From Dysidea avara (taxonomy: Eukaryota; Porifera; Demospongiae; Dictyoceratida; Dysideidae): 64,000 nt of DNA. This document shows, one piece after another, positions 48,200-59,715 of this stretch (positions are counted from its first letter, which is position 1; the number at the start of each line of letters is the position of its first letter). Under the pieces are notes generated by a model. It was not told the DNA's origin, searched no databases, and was given only the letters and a program-made list of their open reading frames with translations. Both the position numbers and the translations under genes were made by a program. The stretch covers positions 3,402,926 to 3,466,925 of the forward strand of contig NC_089281.1 in the NCBI RefSeq assembly GCF_963678975.1, read 5' to 3'.

Positions 48200-49050
48200 G
48201 GGCGGTAGCAATTTAAATGGCTTACTGCCCTACCTGTGCAGGAACATGGTTTCTCCCTACACAAGACTGCCTTCAAGATGCCCTTGCTTTGAGGTATGGC
48301 TGGATGCCCTCTCGTACACCTTCCCACTGTGCGTGTGGTACCAACTTTTCTGTTGATCATGCCCTATCTTGTCCAAAGGGTGGATTCCCTTCAATACGCC
48401 ACAACGAAGTGAGGGATATCACAGCTGAATTATTATCTGAAGTGTGCCATGATGTGGAGGTTGAGCCTCATCTGCAGCCTCTAAGTGATGAAAGGTTTCA
48501 ACAGAAGACAGCCAACACTCAGGATGGCGCACGCTTGGACATTGCCATGAATGGATTTTGGGGTGGTCGTTATGAAAAATGTTATACGGACTTCAGAGTT
48601 TTTAACCCACTTGCACCATCCAACAGTGGAACCACCCTTCAGTCATGTTACAGGAAACACGAAATAACAAAGAAGAGAGCTTATGAGTTGCGAATCCGTG
48701 AAGTGGAACACAGTTCTTTTACCCCTCTAGTGTTCTCTGCTTCCGGGGGAATGGGCCATGAAGCCAGTGTTTTTACAAGCGATTGGCGAGTTTATTGTCT
48801 GACAAATGGAATGACCCTTATGCCACAGTACTAGGATGGATTAGATGTAGATTGTCATTTTGTTTACTGTGTTCAGCAATCCAATGCATTAGAGGAGCAC
48901 GATCTTCACAAGATCATTACATCAAAAGTGCTCCTGTGGCCTTGGTGCAATCAGAGACTCAGTTTTTGATTGAATTGTTTAACTGTTTATTTGTATGTTC
49001 TAATCTTATTTTCTTTATATCTACCTACAAAAAAAAATTAAATTAAATTA
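48200..49050 (+). mobile_element. LINE C-terminal fragment with frameshift
   Basis: Reads CACGTNFSVDHALSCPKGG, then RHNEVRD, VEPHLQPL, DGARLDI and DFRVFNPLAPSN...FTPLVFSASGG in one frame. It then continues in another frame (LASLLSDKWND, WIRCRLSFCLLCSAIQCIRGARSS) after a single-base deletion in a T-run near 48770-48775. The CCHC-like cysteines followed by (A)RLD...DFRV resemble the zinc knuckle plus restriction-like endonuclease tail of R2-type non-LTR elements; that comparison is from memory. An A-rich tail ends it near 49048. The same domain occurs at 29728-30136. Confidence 0.7.
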
Positions 49051-49226
49051 TGGGTGCCAAACTAATTCACGTGAGAGTGTTACTCCAAATGCCGCCAGGT
49101 TGAGAACACGCGTAAAGCGAAGATACCTCTAGGACCAAGAGGACAGCGCTAAACCAATCTCTGACACAAAACATTATCTCCGATGTAAGTGTTAAGGCTA
49201 TTTTCATATCGGTTTGCCTTCAATAA

Positions 49227-49594
49227 TGCACCTATCAATGTTAAGCCCCACCCCCAAGTACGGGGAGGGTGGGGATTTGATCAAGTGGAAAGTCAAATTC
49301 CCCTACCTGGGGGTGAATTATCAGGTCAAATCCCCACCCTATGAGGTGGGGATAGGAAGGGGATTTGACAAGCAACGTGTTGTAAAAACAGAAGCCACAG
49401 TGGCAAAGGTACACGAGGTGCTGCGGTTTTATCACGTGTGCTCTCGCGCTTCACGTATAAAACTACTGTAAAGGATCTATGCTACTATAGAGCGCTTGTT
49501 CAAATTCCCCACCCCTGGGGGCAAAATTTAATCCCCTCCTAACGCCCCACATAGCCCGTACTGGGTGGGGTGGGGCTTGAAATTGATAGGTGCA
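49227..49594. mobile_element. 368-bp Harbinger-like MITE just before CTP synthase
   Basis: The ends TGCACCTATCAAT and its complement are exact over 13 bp and extend imperfectly into GCCCCACCCC. TAA flanks both sides (49224-49226, 49595-49597), as expected of PIF/Harbinger insertions (TWA). The interior is rich in CCCCACCC/GGGTGGGG blocks. It ends 95 bp before the CTP synthase ATG. Confidence 0.78.
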
Positions 49595-49689
49595 TAAGGC
49601 CCAACTGGCTTTATAGTCGCAAACGATTATTTTGCAATTTGAATTTTATAGTCTTTAACTCGTTATATTTCTACTCTACAGCTTTAGTA

Positions 49690-50733
49690 ATGGCAGATTT
49701 AGAAGAGTCTGAGTCACCACCTATGAAATATGTGTTAGTCAGTGGTGGAGTGATAAGTGGCGTGGGTAAAGGAGTGATATACAAGCAGCATAGGAACCTT
49801 GTTGAAGTCTTATGGTCTTCGTGTCACTGCTATCAAGATAGACCCATACTTGAACATTGATGCTGGCACATTCTCACCATATGAGCATGGTAGGTTATGT
49901 GTGTGAAATGTGTTCTCAGCTAACTACATTGTGGTTTGTTTATTGATCATAAATTTCATGCCGCATAATTTTTGCTTTAAAATTTTTATAACACTGAGAA
50001 AGGTGATAGTTTATTTCATCTGCTTTAGTTGGGATTAACTGTGTCGATTACCTAAAATGCTTAAATTTTAGTATAAAGATTTCCTGTATTTGTGTATTTT
50101 GAATGCTACATAGTGGTCTGGCCCAACTATGTTTGACTGCCATCTGCACAAATATGTTGCACAAAAATACTAAGGGTAGGATATGTATGTAATGTATGTT
50201 GTGCAACATATTTCAATTATTAACCACATTGTAATTGATACACCACCATTGTAATATTCACGACTACCTTTGTATGATATCATTATACAGTGAAACTATA
50301 GACACATGAGTTGACTATTACATGGTGGTCCTTTTTGCAAAGTGGAGGAAAGGACAGGTTTTTAGCTGTTACTTATGTGTTTTCAACAAATCATAAATGT
50401 GAAGTACCATACACATATAATGACTGCTACTTTAGTATTTTTACACCATCTGTAATATGGGAAGTTTTTGATCGCCAATTTAGACTGGTGCAAGAAGTAC
50501 TAACTCTTGGTTACATCATTGACGTATATCTTGTGTCCTGCTAGGGGAGGTGTTTGTCCTTGATGATGGAGGTGAGGTTGATCTTGATCTTGGTAACTAC
50601 GAAAGGTTTCTTGACATCACACTCCATTGTGACAGCACACTCCATTGTGACAACAACATCACAACTGACAAGATCTACCAACATGTCATAGAGAAAGAAA
50701 GGAAAGGAGACTACTTAGGAAAGACAGTTCAAG
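49690..50733 (+). pseudogene. CTPS1: CTP synthase, first two coding exons, frameshifted and incomplete
   Basis: Exon 1 (49690-49889) encodes MADLEESESPP, then [19 protein letters not shown], the amidoligase P-loop of CTP synthase (UTP + Gln + ATP to CTP). One extra base at about 49780 shifts the frame, after which [20 protein letters not shown] and FSPYEHG follow in the next frame. Exon 2 (50545-50733), after a 655-bp GT-AG intron, joins in phase: [20 protein letters not shown] ... [15 protein letters not shown]. It carries an 18-bp tandem duplication (50619-50654) that adds TLHCDS. The next conserved segments (VPHITDAIQ, IELGGTVGDIE, the GATase domain) were not found up to 64000. Either this is a decayed partial copy, or the base is an assembly error and the rest lies beyond the window. 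CTPS1 versus CTPS2 cannot be told in a non-vertebrate. Confidence 0.85.
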
Positions 50734-52273
50734 GTTGGTGACTTGTATGAAGAATAGGAAGTATCAGTTATTCAGAAATCCAGCTACAATTGGTTTGGGT
50801 TGATGCTCTAAAGATCGAATTCAAATCTTGTTAAGTTATGAAGATTTTTGAAATACCATGGGTTTGGTGGTGAATGAATCTTGTTCAATAATGTACTGTA
50901 CATGTGCATTTACTTCTATGGCTCCTTATAATGTAATTGAGTCATGTGGGTCTTTGCACACTACATGACAGTCACAATTGTTATATACGTTGTTGCTATA
51001 GCATCCTGTATACCTTGTAACACCTTGTTACCAAGATTTCATAATTTTAATAAGGTGGTATTTACTCTTGTTACTTTAGGGGTATTGAAGTTTGCAATTT
51101 TTATGAGGGCATTTCCATTCATCAATATCATACGTGTAATTTGTACCATAAACTTTTGCATTGTAATACTCACTGCTATTCTATAGCCAGATATTTGCAC
51201 AGAATGTTATTTTGGCACAGCTCACTGGTGGTCAATGAGCTGGTAATTTCAAGGGATCTCTTGTTCTTCATAGTCTTGCCTTTGTGTAATCAAATGGTTT
51301 TGGGACATTTGCTAGTTAAATTGTAAAATACATTACGTACATAAATATGATATGCTCATGTATATAGCTGGCTATGCATGTATGTAACTTTCAATGTGTA
51401 AGCCTCATCAGTAGAGATAATATATTTTAGTGGATATTATTGCCATATATAAGGTTTCTTGATTGCAAGCAAAGATATAAGCTATAGTCAATGATAGAAA
51501 TGGTCATATCTTCATAATCTCACATGTATGGAGAGATAGTATAGCAGCCTAATAGTTAGATCGAGAAGGTAACTTGATTACATCCTTCACTTTATTATTA
51601 TTAATAGTGGCCACTAAAGACTCAAATTAAACTTTTGTATGACATGCATGATGTTAGGTAAAAACTAATTTGCTTATAAATCATTACCCTATTCAACCAT
51701 GTGGCCATTTTCTGTTGATACAGTGATCAACTGCCAAGTTCCCTTACCACCAGCTGTATTCAGAGTTATACAGTTATAGTTGCTTTTGTGGTAGAAATGC
51801 AGCTTTCAGCCTTCCCAGGCTATATTTTGCTAAGGTTTAATATATTGCTTCATGGTCTCAAGTGCACATACCCCTACTGCTGCTGCTGTATTGTAGTGAC
51901 TGCTCTATTAGAGTGATTCCTTAGTGCTCTTCCAAAATGGGAGGGTTCTTGCCCCCTGCCACTTATTTTACATCACTTTACACTGATTTTTGTACATGTA
52001 ATCCCAACAATTAAAAAAAAATCAACAATTTTGCATAGCAAATTATAGCAGTTTGTAACTGAATGACAGATTGTTTCACAAATACCTTGGTATAACCATT
52101 TTAAGCCTTATCTAAAAGGAATGTTAAAATTGAAAGAGTTTAATAACCAGTAATGATATTATTGTGCAAAGACAAACTAAACCAAGGTATTACATGGTAT
52201 GATAAAAGTCAGAATTTTAGCAAGCATGAAGTCCTCATCCAAATATCCCAGCTCCACCACCATGATAATCCAC
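50734..52273. other. Sequence 3' of CTP synthase exon 2
   Basis: This should hold the next CTP synthase intron and exon if the gene were complete. I find no in-phase exon in it. No tRNA, MITE or LINE signal was recognised. Confidence 0.4.
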
Positions 52274-52918
52274 CTATTCGAAACAGCTTTCCACATTGTC
52301 ATGAACTACATAGTCTCCTTGCTCCAAAGTACCCACTGACATAATCTGCCTACGAGATTCGTTCCACTTTGGAATTCCAATCAAAATGGCTCCAGCCTTG
52401 TATGACGAGAACATAGTCTCTTCATTTCCATAGTAAGTTATAGCTCCAGCTGGCTGGTTGTACTGAGGTGGTTCACACCATGTTATATCATCAGGGTTGT
52501 ATTGACAAGCATTTTCACCAAACATTGTGAGGACACATTGCCCAAATCGACAACCATAATGCTCAGAATTTGTTGTTGCAACGTAGCCAGCAGAGAAGCC
52601 TTTTAATGCATAATCAGTGTAAATAGGAAATACTGGATTGTTATCATGTCGATATTCCAGCAGTGGCTTTACATGGACAGGAAGGCCAAGAAATTTAGCA
52701 CTGCTAAACACAATGTAATCTGTGCCTTTCAACATTGGATAAGAAGTGGAGGGCAGTAGTTTTAGTATCACTTTCATGTCATCATCCAGAAGTTGGAGAT
52801 TCTGAAGGACTGACTTTTGCTGCTCACCACTTTAGCACAAAAACTGGTTTGCTGGAATCTGCTCTAGCTTTTTAATAATGTCTGCTTTGTCAGCAAAGAA
52901 TTGTGCATTAGCATTAGC
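52274..52918 (-). pseudogene. Unrecognised protein-coding exon(s), one in-frame stop
   Basis: The minus-strand frame runs from a possible acceptor (ATACCAG before 52918) through NANAQFFADKADIIKKLEQI, meets TAA at 52832-52834, and continues in the same frame through LLDDDMKVILKLLPSTSYPM, FSSAKFLGLPVHVKPLLEYR, YGCRFGQCVLTMFGENACQY, YYGNEETMFSS and VGTLEQGDYVVHD. The composition looks like a genuine globular, Cys-containing protein. I do not recognise the family. The stop suggests decay, unless a small intron removes it. It lies opposite in strand to the CTP synthase exons. Confidence 0.5.
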
Positions 52919-53039
52919 CTGGTATCCTCAGCTCCCGCTTCAATGGATTTAGCTACGTACTGGTGAATCTGGTGAACTTTCGCTAGGACTAAGATCAACC
53001 CGTCTTCATCGACCTCCTAAGAGATATGGACAATTAAGA

Positions 53040-54440
53040 GTCTGGTGACACTTAAGCTAAAGAGGGGGAGATGTGATAGACTGATGAACTTTGTAGCTGG
53101 TCGAAAGAATGGCTGCTGCACTTTAATGCCAGCAAGTGTAAACATTCACAATATGGAACTACTTCAAATTATGAATACTATATGGATGAAGAAGGATCAA
53201 GATCTAAGCTTACTATTGTATCATCTGAAAAGGATCTAGGTGTGTGGATAACATCAAAACCTGATTTTAGTCTACAATGTGATAAAGCTGCTGCAAAAGC
53301 AATGCAGTCCCTTGGTCTAATTAAGAGATCCTTTAATAATTTGACCAGTGAGTTCTTTCTGTTATTATACAAAACTTATATCCGCCTACATTTAGAGTAC
53401 TGTGTGTCAATTTGGAGTCCGTATCTGGCCAGAGACATTGATAAATTAGAAAAAATTCAACAAAGAGCAACCAAACTAGTCCCAGAAATAGCTCACTTAC
53501 CTTACGAGTTGTGATTACACCATCTAAACTTATATTCATTGTATTGTCGTAGACAGAGAGGAGCGCTAATTGATGTTTACAAGCTGGTGAATCAATATTA
53601 GCAGAGTCACACTGGAACAATGTGTATTTTCTGTTGGTTGAGCATTGTGAATTAGACGGAAAATAACCTCTTTCCGGAATACGTAATGCGTGTGCACGTG
53701 CCAGGCACGTGCAAGGGGGGTATATAAATCATAATGTGTGAACACATGTCTTCAATTCTACGCTGTCATTTAAGTGTAGGCTACCTTCCCACCCACCCTC
53801 CCAGTGTGATTTTCCTGACACAATTGGCAGACCATGACCAAGGGCGGAAGCAGTGATCAAGATATGGACTTTGTTTTGCACACATTGGTTTTTTCATGCA
53901 GTTTGCGAGGGTGGTATGCTCATGGTTTTTTTCTGGGCAGGCAAAAAAAAAAGTGCCTGTCCGGTTTTTTCCCTTGGTCTCACTTGGGCACAGTGATTCC
54001 TAAATTAACTGCACTGTGCAGGCCCCCACCCTCATAGGTATCATGCTAACTTGTACAATTTTATCTGCTGTATGTGCTCTGGTATTGTAAGTGTGTGTGT
54101 GTTTCATAGTATGAACTGGTAGCCGCGATTGGCAGCTACACCTCTCCAGGTTATTGTGGGTACTGTGGGTTCTGCATGTATGGGGAAGGAGTGTTTGTTT
54201 TTACAAATAACACAACTAGCTAGAGGTCATAATCAACGAATTTTTAAACAGCAATGTAGACTCACATCCAGGCTCAACTTTTTCACCATCAGTGTAATTA
54301 ATCAGTGGAACTCCCTACCTGAAAATGTTATAGAGTCAATCAATCTGTAAAGCAACCTTATTATTTAAAAAATAATTTAGACAATATATTTGGTCAGCAA
54401 CTAGATATGGACGCACTAAAAGGCCTCTGACTTATTGTTT
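53040..54440 (+). mobile_element. CR1/Jockey-type LINE, decayed 3' part
   Basis: Encodes the RT C-terminal region: WLLHFNASKCK, SSEKDLGVWITSKPDFSLQC, SLGLIKRSFNNL, LLYKTYIRLHLEYCVSIWSP, KIQQRATKLVPEI, then in-frame TGA after PYEL, then LHHLNLYSLYCRRQRGALID. After about 550 bp of unrelated sequence (about 53630-54190) it resumes with RGHNQRIFKQQCRLTSRLNF and VINQWNSLPENVIES, the typical 3' end. Stops and the interruption show that it is dead. Confidence 0.75.
53694..53712. repeat. Perfect GC-rich hairpin
   Basis: GCACGTGCC-A-GGCACGTGC: nine paired bases with a one-base loop, containing two CACGTG E-boxes. It lies within the sequence that interrupts the LINE. Confidence 0.6.
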
Positions 54441-55900
54441 TGTTTGTCCATAATTTAATACTAATACTAAATCTTCGAAGCTGGAAAGTTCTGTATTTTT
54501 CTGTATACTTCCGTTTATACGAAGAAATACGATATCCCTATTTGTATGCGTAGACTACGACTACACGTGACTTGGGAACGCCTCTAAAACGTATTTCTTC
54601 ACATATTGAAAACTTTTGCGTGTTTTTGAAACAATTAATTTTTTCCGTAAAATGCGTGTTACCGTAATTTATGTGGACTCCGTTTGTACTGTTTGTTATC
54701 GTAGGAGGTGAAACGAGGAACGTCCAGAGTAGAATAGCCTGCCTCAATAGACAGGTGGACAAACTAGTTGTAATCAATGAAGTCACATTCTGTCTACTAA
54801 CTATAACCCATCAGGGTATACTAAAAGAGTATGCTGTTTGTATTTCCTTACAGTAGCCCATCTGACACATTGCATTGTACTGTTGAGAGTAATCCCATAC
54901 AGTGAAACCTGTTTAAGCTGCATGGTCATGTTTGAGCCAACATTTCTTGGCCTCAATAGACAGGTGGACAAACTTCTCACTTAAGGTAAAAACTCAAAAT
55001 AAATTTTATGTTGACAGGTGGCCTTTCTGTACCTATACAGATGACCACTAAGACAGGTTTCTCTGTACTCATGCTGTCATAATTGACACTTCAGGATATT
55101 TTTAAACCTAGTTTTGTTGAAGTACATAATTTCTTTTTCTGAGGTGAAAGCTGTAGCCAACCCCACTCAGCAGGAAATCCCTTCTTCAGTGCTGAATACT
55201 GTTGCTCCAGAAATGATGCTTCCTCATTTCACACTTTGATGACAGGTAGCAATGGCAGATGTACAAGTAGTGTGCTTCGAGATTTCACATTTGTTGCAGT
55301 TACAGCCCAGTCGAAACCATCCCGAACCCATCCTACTGGGATGTATGGTGCACAGGGTATTTACCAGAAGTCTGACATAGCAAAAACAATTCAATTCTTA
55401 CTTGAGTGTGAAGTCGTGAAATAACCGATATAAAGTACTACTAGTTTACCAACATTATCATGAAGCCTTTCATACTTCAAAATGTAGAGGTGTAAGTAAT
55501 TTATAATTGATCATTCAGCAATGGTATTTGCGTATGTCAACGATCAACACATGTAGAACCACTAAAAGATTATTCGACACTACTACAGACAATGTGTTGT
55601 ATTTATTTTCTATTTCAGTAAGATATCACACTTTAAATTACAAAATAAAAATTTTGGAAGTTACCGCAATGTCATACTCCTATACAAACAATGATTAGTA
55701 ATGTATTATACTGTTGGTGTCAAGCTACCAGTGGAATAGTTACTTCAACTTCTCAGCACATTCAAATACCAGTCCTCCTTACATTGAATCTATCCAGCAT
55801 AACTACTGGTCACCTGAACACCTGCAAAAAGATGTGTTTGTGAATAACCAGTAACTATGTTATGTGCAGCATAAAACTTTATACTGTAGGCAGAGAATTT
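54441..55900. other. Non-coding or unassigned stretch
   Basis: A 22-bp sequence ending ACAGGTGGACAAAC occurs twice (about 54744 and 54950). A short plus-strand frame at 55236-55424 (CTSSVLRDFTFVAVTAQ) has no family I can name. Nothing else is supported. Confidence 0.35.
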
Positions 55901-55957
55901 TTCGAGTTAAAATATTTTCATGGGTGCAGACAACCCACGAAAATGTTTTTACTCGAA
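55901..55957. repeat. Small hairpin element, copy 1
   Basis: TTCGAGTTAAAATATTTTCA pairs imperfectly with its complement around GGGTGCAGACAACCC. Related to the hairpin at 56376-56420, which shares the AAATATTTTCRTGG core. Confidence 0.55.
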
Positions 55958-56375
55958 TTTTTTTTAGTACTGTATCACAAAGTTATCTTTCTTTGGTTTA
56001 TTTGTAGATGCATTGTTGGTGATGTACCTGGCCGTATTACTGGAAATTGATGGCCTCCAATCAGATTGTGGGAACAGGGTGTGGCACCAGAATTAATTAC
56101 TTGCTGACCAAGGGACTCAAGCTGACTTAGACGCAAAGTGGCAAAGCTCGGGAATTACAGCAACCAAAACTGAAATGAAGCACTGGACTGTAAATAATGC
56201 CAGCTGTTTATAGGCACCAGCGAATTATATTTGCGTGTGGCGATACGACACCTTTAAATAATGCATTATAAGTACAAGAACTATTCTAATACTATGCTTA
56301 CTTTAATAACCTTTGTAGCTGGATCGTAGCTGTATAATTGAGGTAACAAATTTGTTGTGGTAAAAGTTTTTTTGT

Positions 56376-56420
56376 TAAAAATATTTTCGTGGTCTCAGAC
56401 CAACCACGAAAATATTTTTA
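56376..56420. repeat. Small hairpin element, copy 2
   Basis: TAAAAATATTTTCGTGGT pairs exactly with its complement across a short loop (CTCAGACCA). Same design as the hairpin 420-470 bp upstream. Confidence 0.6.
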
Positions 56421-56749
56421 CCATGAAAATTTCCCTACCTACGTACGGTATGGTAACATTAAAGCACCTTGTGTACTTTTTAAAGATGCACCAACTCAAT
56501 AAAGCAGTGTACATGTCTTCAGCATAAATACATCAAATATTATCCTGACTTTCAAGTGAATTACACGTATACAAAATGCCCAAATATCATTCAAATTAAG
56601 ACATACTTCCTGAAATCACCATCACACATAGGATCTGCTGTACTAAATCCTCTGCAATTTTTGGTATAAAAGAATACCTTAGTTTCTAAATTAAAAGAAC
56701 ACAACTGTAAAACCTTTATCTAGAAGGATAGAACGTTTTTCACACATTA

Positions 56750-57192
56750 GGCCATACCTATTGGATTTTATGTTGCACGGGCCCGACCGACTGTCTTTTT
56801 TCATGACCTGAAATGATAATGATAATCATGTGATATAGGATCACGTGTGCCAAGATGGTCAATCTCGTATGTGCTAGTGAAAATCAGCTATTGGGATAAC
56901 CAGGCTCTTCTAGGGATTAAACTCTTCAAAAGGTTGAGCTTTAATGGTGAAGATACTCCAAACGAAATAGTTCTTATATTCAAGAGGTTTGATTCATTGT
57001 ACAGCAATATGGTGCTGCAGAACACCCTATATGTTTCATTAACGTTTTTTGTAGTTGTTGCTCTTTTTGTATGGTTCATAATACTTTAATTTTCTATTAT
57101 GTACTAATTATTATTATCATTATCAAATCGACCTACCTACCCAAATTTTCTGAGGTTTTGCCCGCGCAACATAAGATCCAGTAGGTATGGCC
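56750..57192. mobile_element. 443-bp Harbinger-like MITE
   Basis: The ends GGCCATACCTATTGGATTTT and GGCCATACCTACTGGATCTT differ at two of 20 bases and extend to about 33 bp of TIR. TTA flanks both sides (56747-56749, 57193-57195), the TWA duplication of PIF/Harbinger elements. An internal 80-codon frame (56847-57089) ends in a hydrophobic stretch but is not a known transposase. Confidence 0.82.
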
Positions 57193-57401
57193 TTAATAGC
57201 CGTTTATACTCGATTCACCGGGATTGATAATCATTTATGCAAAACAGCCGGCCTATTATATCTGCTTAGGGAACCTTTACAGATGTCCCCACCTCACATT
57301 CACACACAATTGTCATGGTGAAGTGCTAAACTCACCGAATCCTGGCTGAAATGTACAGATAGAGGTCCTGGTGAGGCGAGAAACTTGGTACGCGTCGTGA
57401 A

Positions 57402-57764
57402 ATGTTATTGTTTACGTTCATCGCTTCACTTCAACGTCAAATAGCGGAGCATCCCGCCAAGATAAATTCAAAGACTTTGGCATCAAAATATACCCCAAAC
57501 ACTGGAGAACACAATTGTGACCGTAAAATTGTTCTACAGTACAGCAAATATTCGCAGGAACATTTTTCGCACGATAACCCAAAACCACAATACAATTCCC
57601 ATACAAAAACTATTGGGAGAATCGATAGTGACTATCGCAAATCGAAAAATAGCGGAGACTTGCCCTATAGGTATGGCGCTATAAATTTGTACACGTGTAG
57701 TATGTTAGCTTCTGATGTAAAAGCCGACCGTTTTTTTAAAGAAAGGTACTTGCACGAAGTGTGA
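57402..57764 (+). CDS. Hypothetical ORF, doubtful
   Basis: 120 codons from ATG, polar and basic (Lys, Asn, Tyr, His rich), for example YTPNTGEHNCDRK and KADRFFKERYLHEV. No signal, membrane segment or recognisable domain. It lies 280 bp upstream of the CARD-like exon on the same strand. It could be a first exon of that gene or a chance frame. Confidence 0.2.
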   Translation: MLLFTFIASLQRQIAEHPAKINSKTLASKYTPNTGEHNCDRKIVLQYSKYSQEHFSHDNPKPQYNSHTKTIGRIDSDYRKSKNSGDLPYRYGAINLYTCSMLASDVKADRFFKERYLHEV

Positions 57765-58044
57765 AGAGCAGTAGTAAACGAAATTTTCATTGTCTTCCCA
57801 ATACTCGTAATACATTTCCGAATTTATTTTTGTATTTTGGGGGCGTGGCCCGGTTTCGTTTTTTGTATTGTTATTTCATTGAGAGTTTTCATTATGAGCG
57901 TTTTTTTCTTGTATCGAGGCATCGAGGACAACTTAGAGAAGACCTGAACGCAGTCTAGAGTTCACTGTATTTACTCCGAGTAGTTCTCAAACACAGTACG
58001 GGTCTGTACGATTTCCTCGACGATTTTCATGCAGATATTTGGAT

Positions 58045-58497
58045 ATGTCAAATGTTTCTAGTGGCCATCCTTGTATTGTTGCATTTGAAGGACACTATGC
58101 CAAACTGGTGGAGTCCCTTCCAACCAATGCAATGTGGGATATGCTTGTAAGCAAAGGATTATTAAGTGACACCACTTTGCGACAAAGCATGTTCGCTGAA
58201 AAAACTGACTGGGGTAAGACGCGCTTGCTGTTGGAGTGGATGAGGCCAGGACTGATTGTTGGGGTTAACCATTCCTTTTTGCAGTTGTTGGAAGTTATGG
58301 AGGAATTTGGAAGAACCAAAAACGATCAAGCTGTAATGAAGCTCGCAGAAAACATCCACAAGGACTTGCCCCCAGAAGCAGGTGAGACCAGAGGTATATC
58401 TTGTCTCGTACCCAAATTTCATACAAATGGGAAATGGTTTAGGTACAAGGCAAAAGCATATCTACAACCAAAAAGCAAAGCATATCAAATAAAGTGA
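58045..58497 (+). CDS. CARD-like (death-fold) domain exon
   Basis: 150 codons from the ATG at 58045. Residues about 10-110 have the six-helix pattern of a caspase-recruitment domain: HYAKLVESLPTNAMWDMLVS, KGLLSDTTLRQSM, EKTDWGKTRLLLEWM and HSFLQLLEVMEEFGR, spaced as in CARDs (L..L....L..KG.L......I......D+...LL+.+). CARDs mediate homotypic assembly in apoptosis and innate-immune signalling. A consensus donor (CAG|GTGAGA at 58381-58382) lies right after HKDLPPEA, so the last about 37 codons may be intron and further domains could lie downstream; I could not identify them. Fold assignment is from pattern only. Confidence 0.6.
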   Translation: MSNVSSGHPCIVAFEGHYAKLVESLPTNAMWDMLVSKGLLSDTTLRQSMFAEKTDWGKTRLLLEWMRPGLIVGVNHSFLQLLEVMEEFGRTKNDQAVMKLAENIHKDLPPEAGETRGISCLVPKFHTNGKWFRYKAKAYLQPKSKAYQIK

Positions 58498-58639
58498 AGC
58501 ATACCTATTACCTATGACATAGATAATATATACCTTACCCTTATGACTAGTCTCACTCCAACAACTGACAGAGGGTCTGCGGGTAGCTAGTCTGTCTCTT
58601 AATGCAAAACAATTCTACAGGTACCTGTGGCTACGTAAG

Positions 58640-59215
58640 CAGACATGGGGCCAAGTACATTTAAAAGTACAAGTACTTTTGAATTTTCCAAGTACAAGTA
58701 CTCCTGCAGCACTCAAGATAGTACTTAAGTAAAGTACAAGTACATTTTGCTGTAGTAAAATATACACTGTATTCAGTGTATTGTAGTATGTAAGTGTGCC
58801 TAGAGGGGTTGATACTTTCAGGTTTTTGTCAACCATTCTCTCTCTTATACTCTTAAAATGCACTGCCTTGAACAGCAGCATTGTTTTTGTTTGCTAGAAA
58901 GCTATGACATCATTAATCGTGGCAACATGATACATAGTATGGTTGGGGAAGGCAGTAGAAGAATCACAAGTAGTTGTAAATTGCACCTTCATACAATTTT
59001 GTTATTCTCATTGTACACCCACTGTGTACAAACTACATACAATGTTTGCAGTACTTAAAAGTACTTTAAGTACTCAAGTACATACAAGTACTTAGTGAAG
59101 TACTTGAGTATAAGTACAAGTACATTGGGGAAATTAAGAAAGTATTTAAGTAAAGTACAAGTACTTTCAAATTTATACTTAAGTATAAGTACTCATGTAC
59201 TTGGCCCCATGTCTG
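58640..59215. mobile_element. 576-bp MITE with AAGTAC-rich ends (hAT-like)
   Basis: The ends CAGACATGGGGCCAAGTACA and the complement of CAGACATGGGGCCAAGTACA are identical over about 20 bp. Inside, both flanks carry repeated AAGTACAAGTACTTT motifs, like the subterminal repeats of many hAT elements. An 8-bp target duplication is not clean (TACGTAAG versus TAAAGTAA). No transposase is encoded. Confidence 0.78.
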
Positions 59216-59419
59216 TAAAGTAACGTAAGTAATAAAATGATTTCAAGCCACAGAAATGTTAGTTTACTATACTCGATAATACCATTGCTTTTAGTATCGT
59301 ATCCACTTAACTACTATAGTGATTATCAAGTGTTCATTTATAATCTGCTCATTGACTGCATGATCTTATTGATTTCCAAGTATCCTTAGTGTGAGGCAAC
59401 TAACTAATCTTGGGAAGTA

Positions 59420-59700
59420 CCGTATAGCTGGTTTTTGTCACGCGGAATTTATTTTCGTGTAAAGTACAAATTCGTGAAGAATTCATCCGCAACATTTATA
59501 AAATCTCGCCGCTATTATCCATGGTGTGTGCATTTATTTACAGTAATTATAATGCAGTCCCCTTTCGCGCATACCTCATGTGATAGTAAGTAAATAGACG
59601 CGAGATTTTATTTTAGCGACAACACGATGTTCTCGAAAATTAGTTACACACTTTTTATACTCGCAACATTTAAAGCTCGCGACAAAAACCAGCTATACGG
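59420..59700. mobile_element. 281-bp MITE with TA target duplication
   Basis: TIR CCGTATAGCTGGTTTTTGTC is exact for 20 bp at both ends and flanked by TA (59418-59419, 59701-59702). The interior repeats TTTTCGTG/CGCGAGATTTTA-like blocks. Tc1/mariner-like by duplication, non-autonomous. Confidence 0.83.
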
Positions 59701-59715
59701 TATTGAAGTTTCTAT

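Noticed and set aside
50740-55430. Possible further CTP synthase exons
   Set aside because: I looked for VPHITDAIQ, IELGGTVGDIE and glutaminase motifs in all plus-strand frames by eye and saw none. The frame at 55236-55424 does not match.
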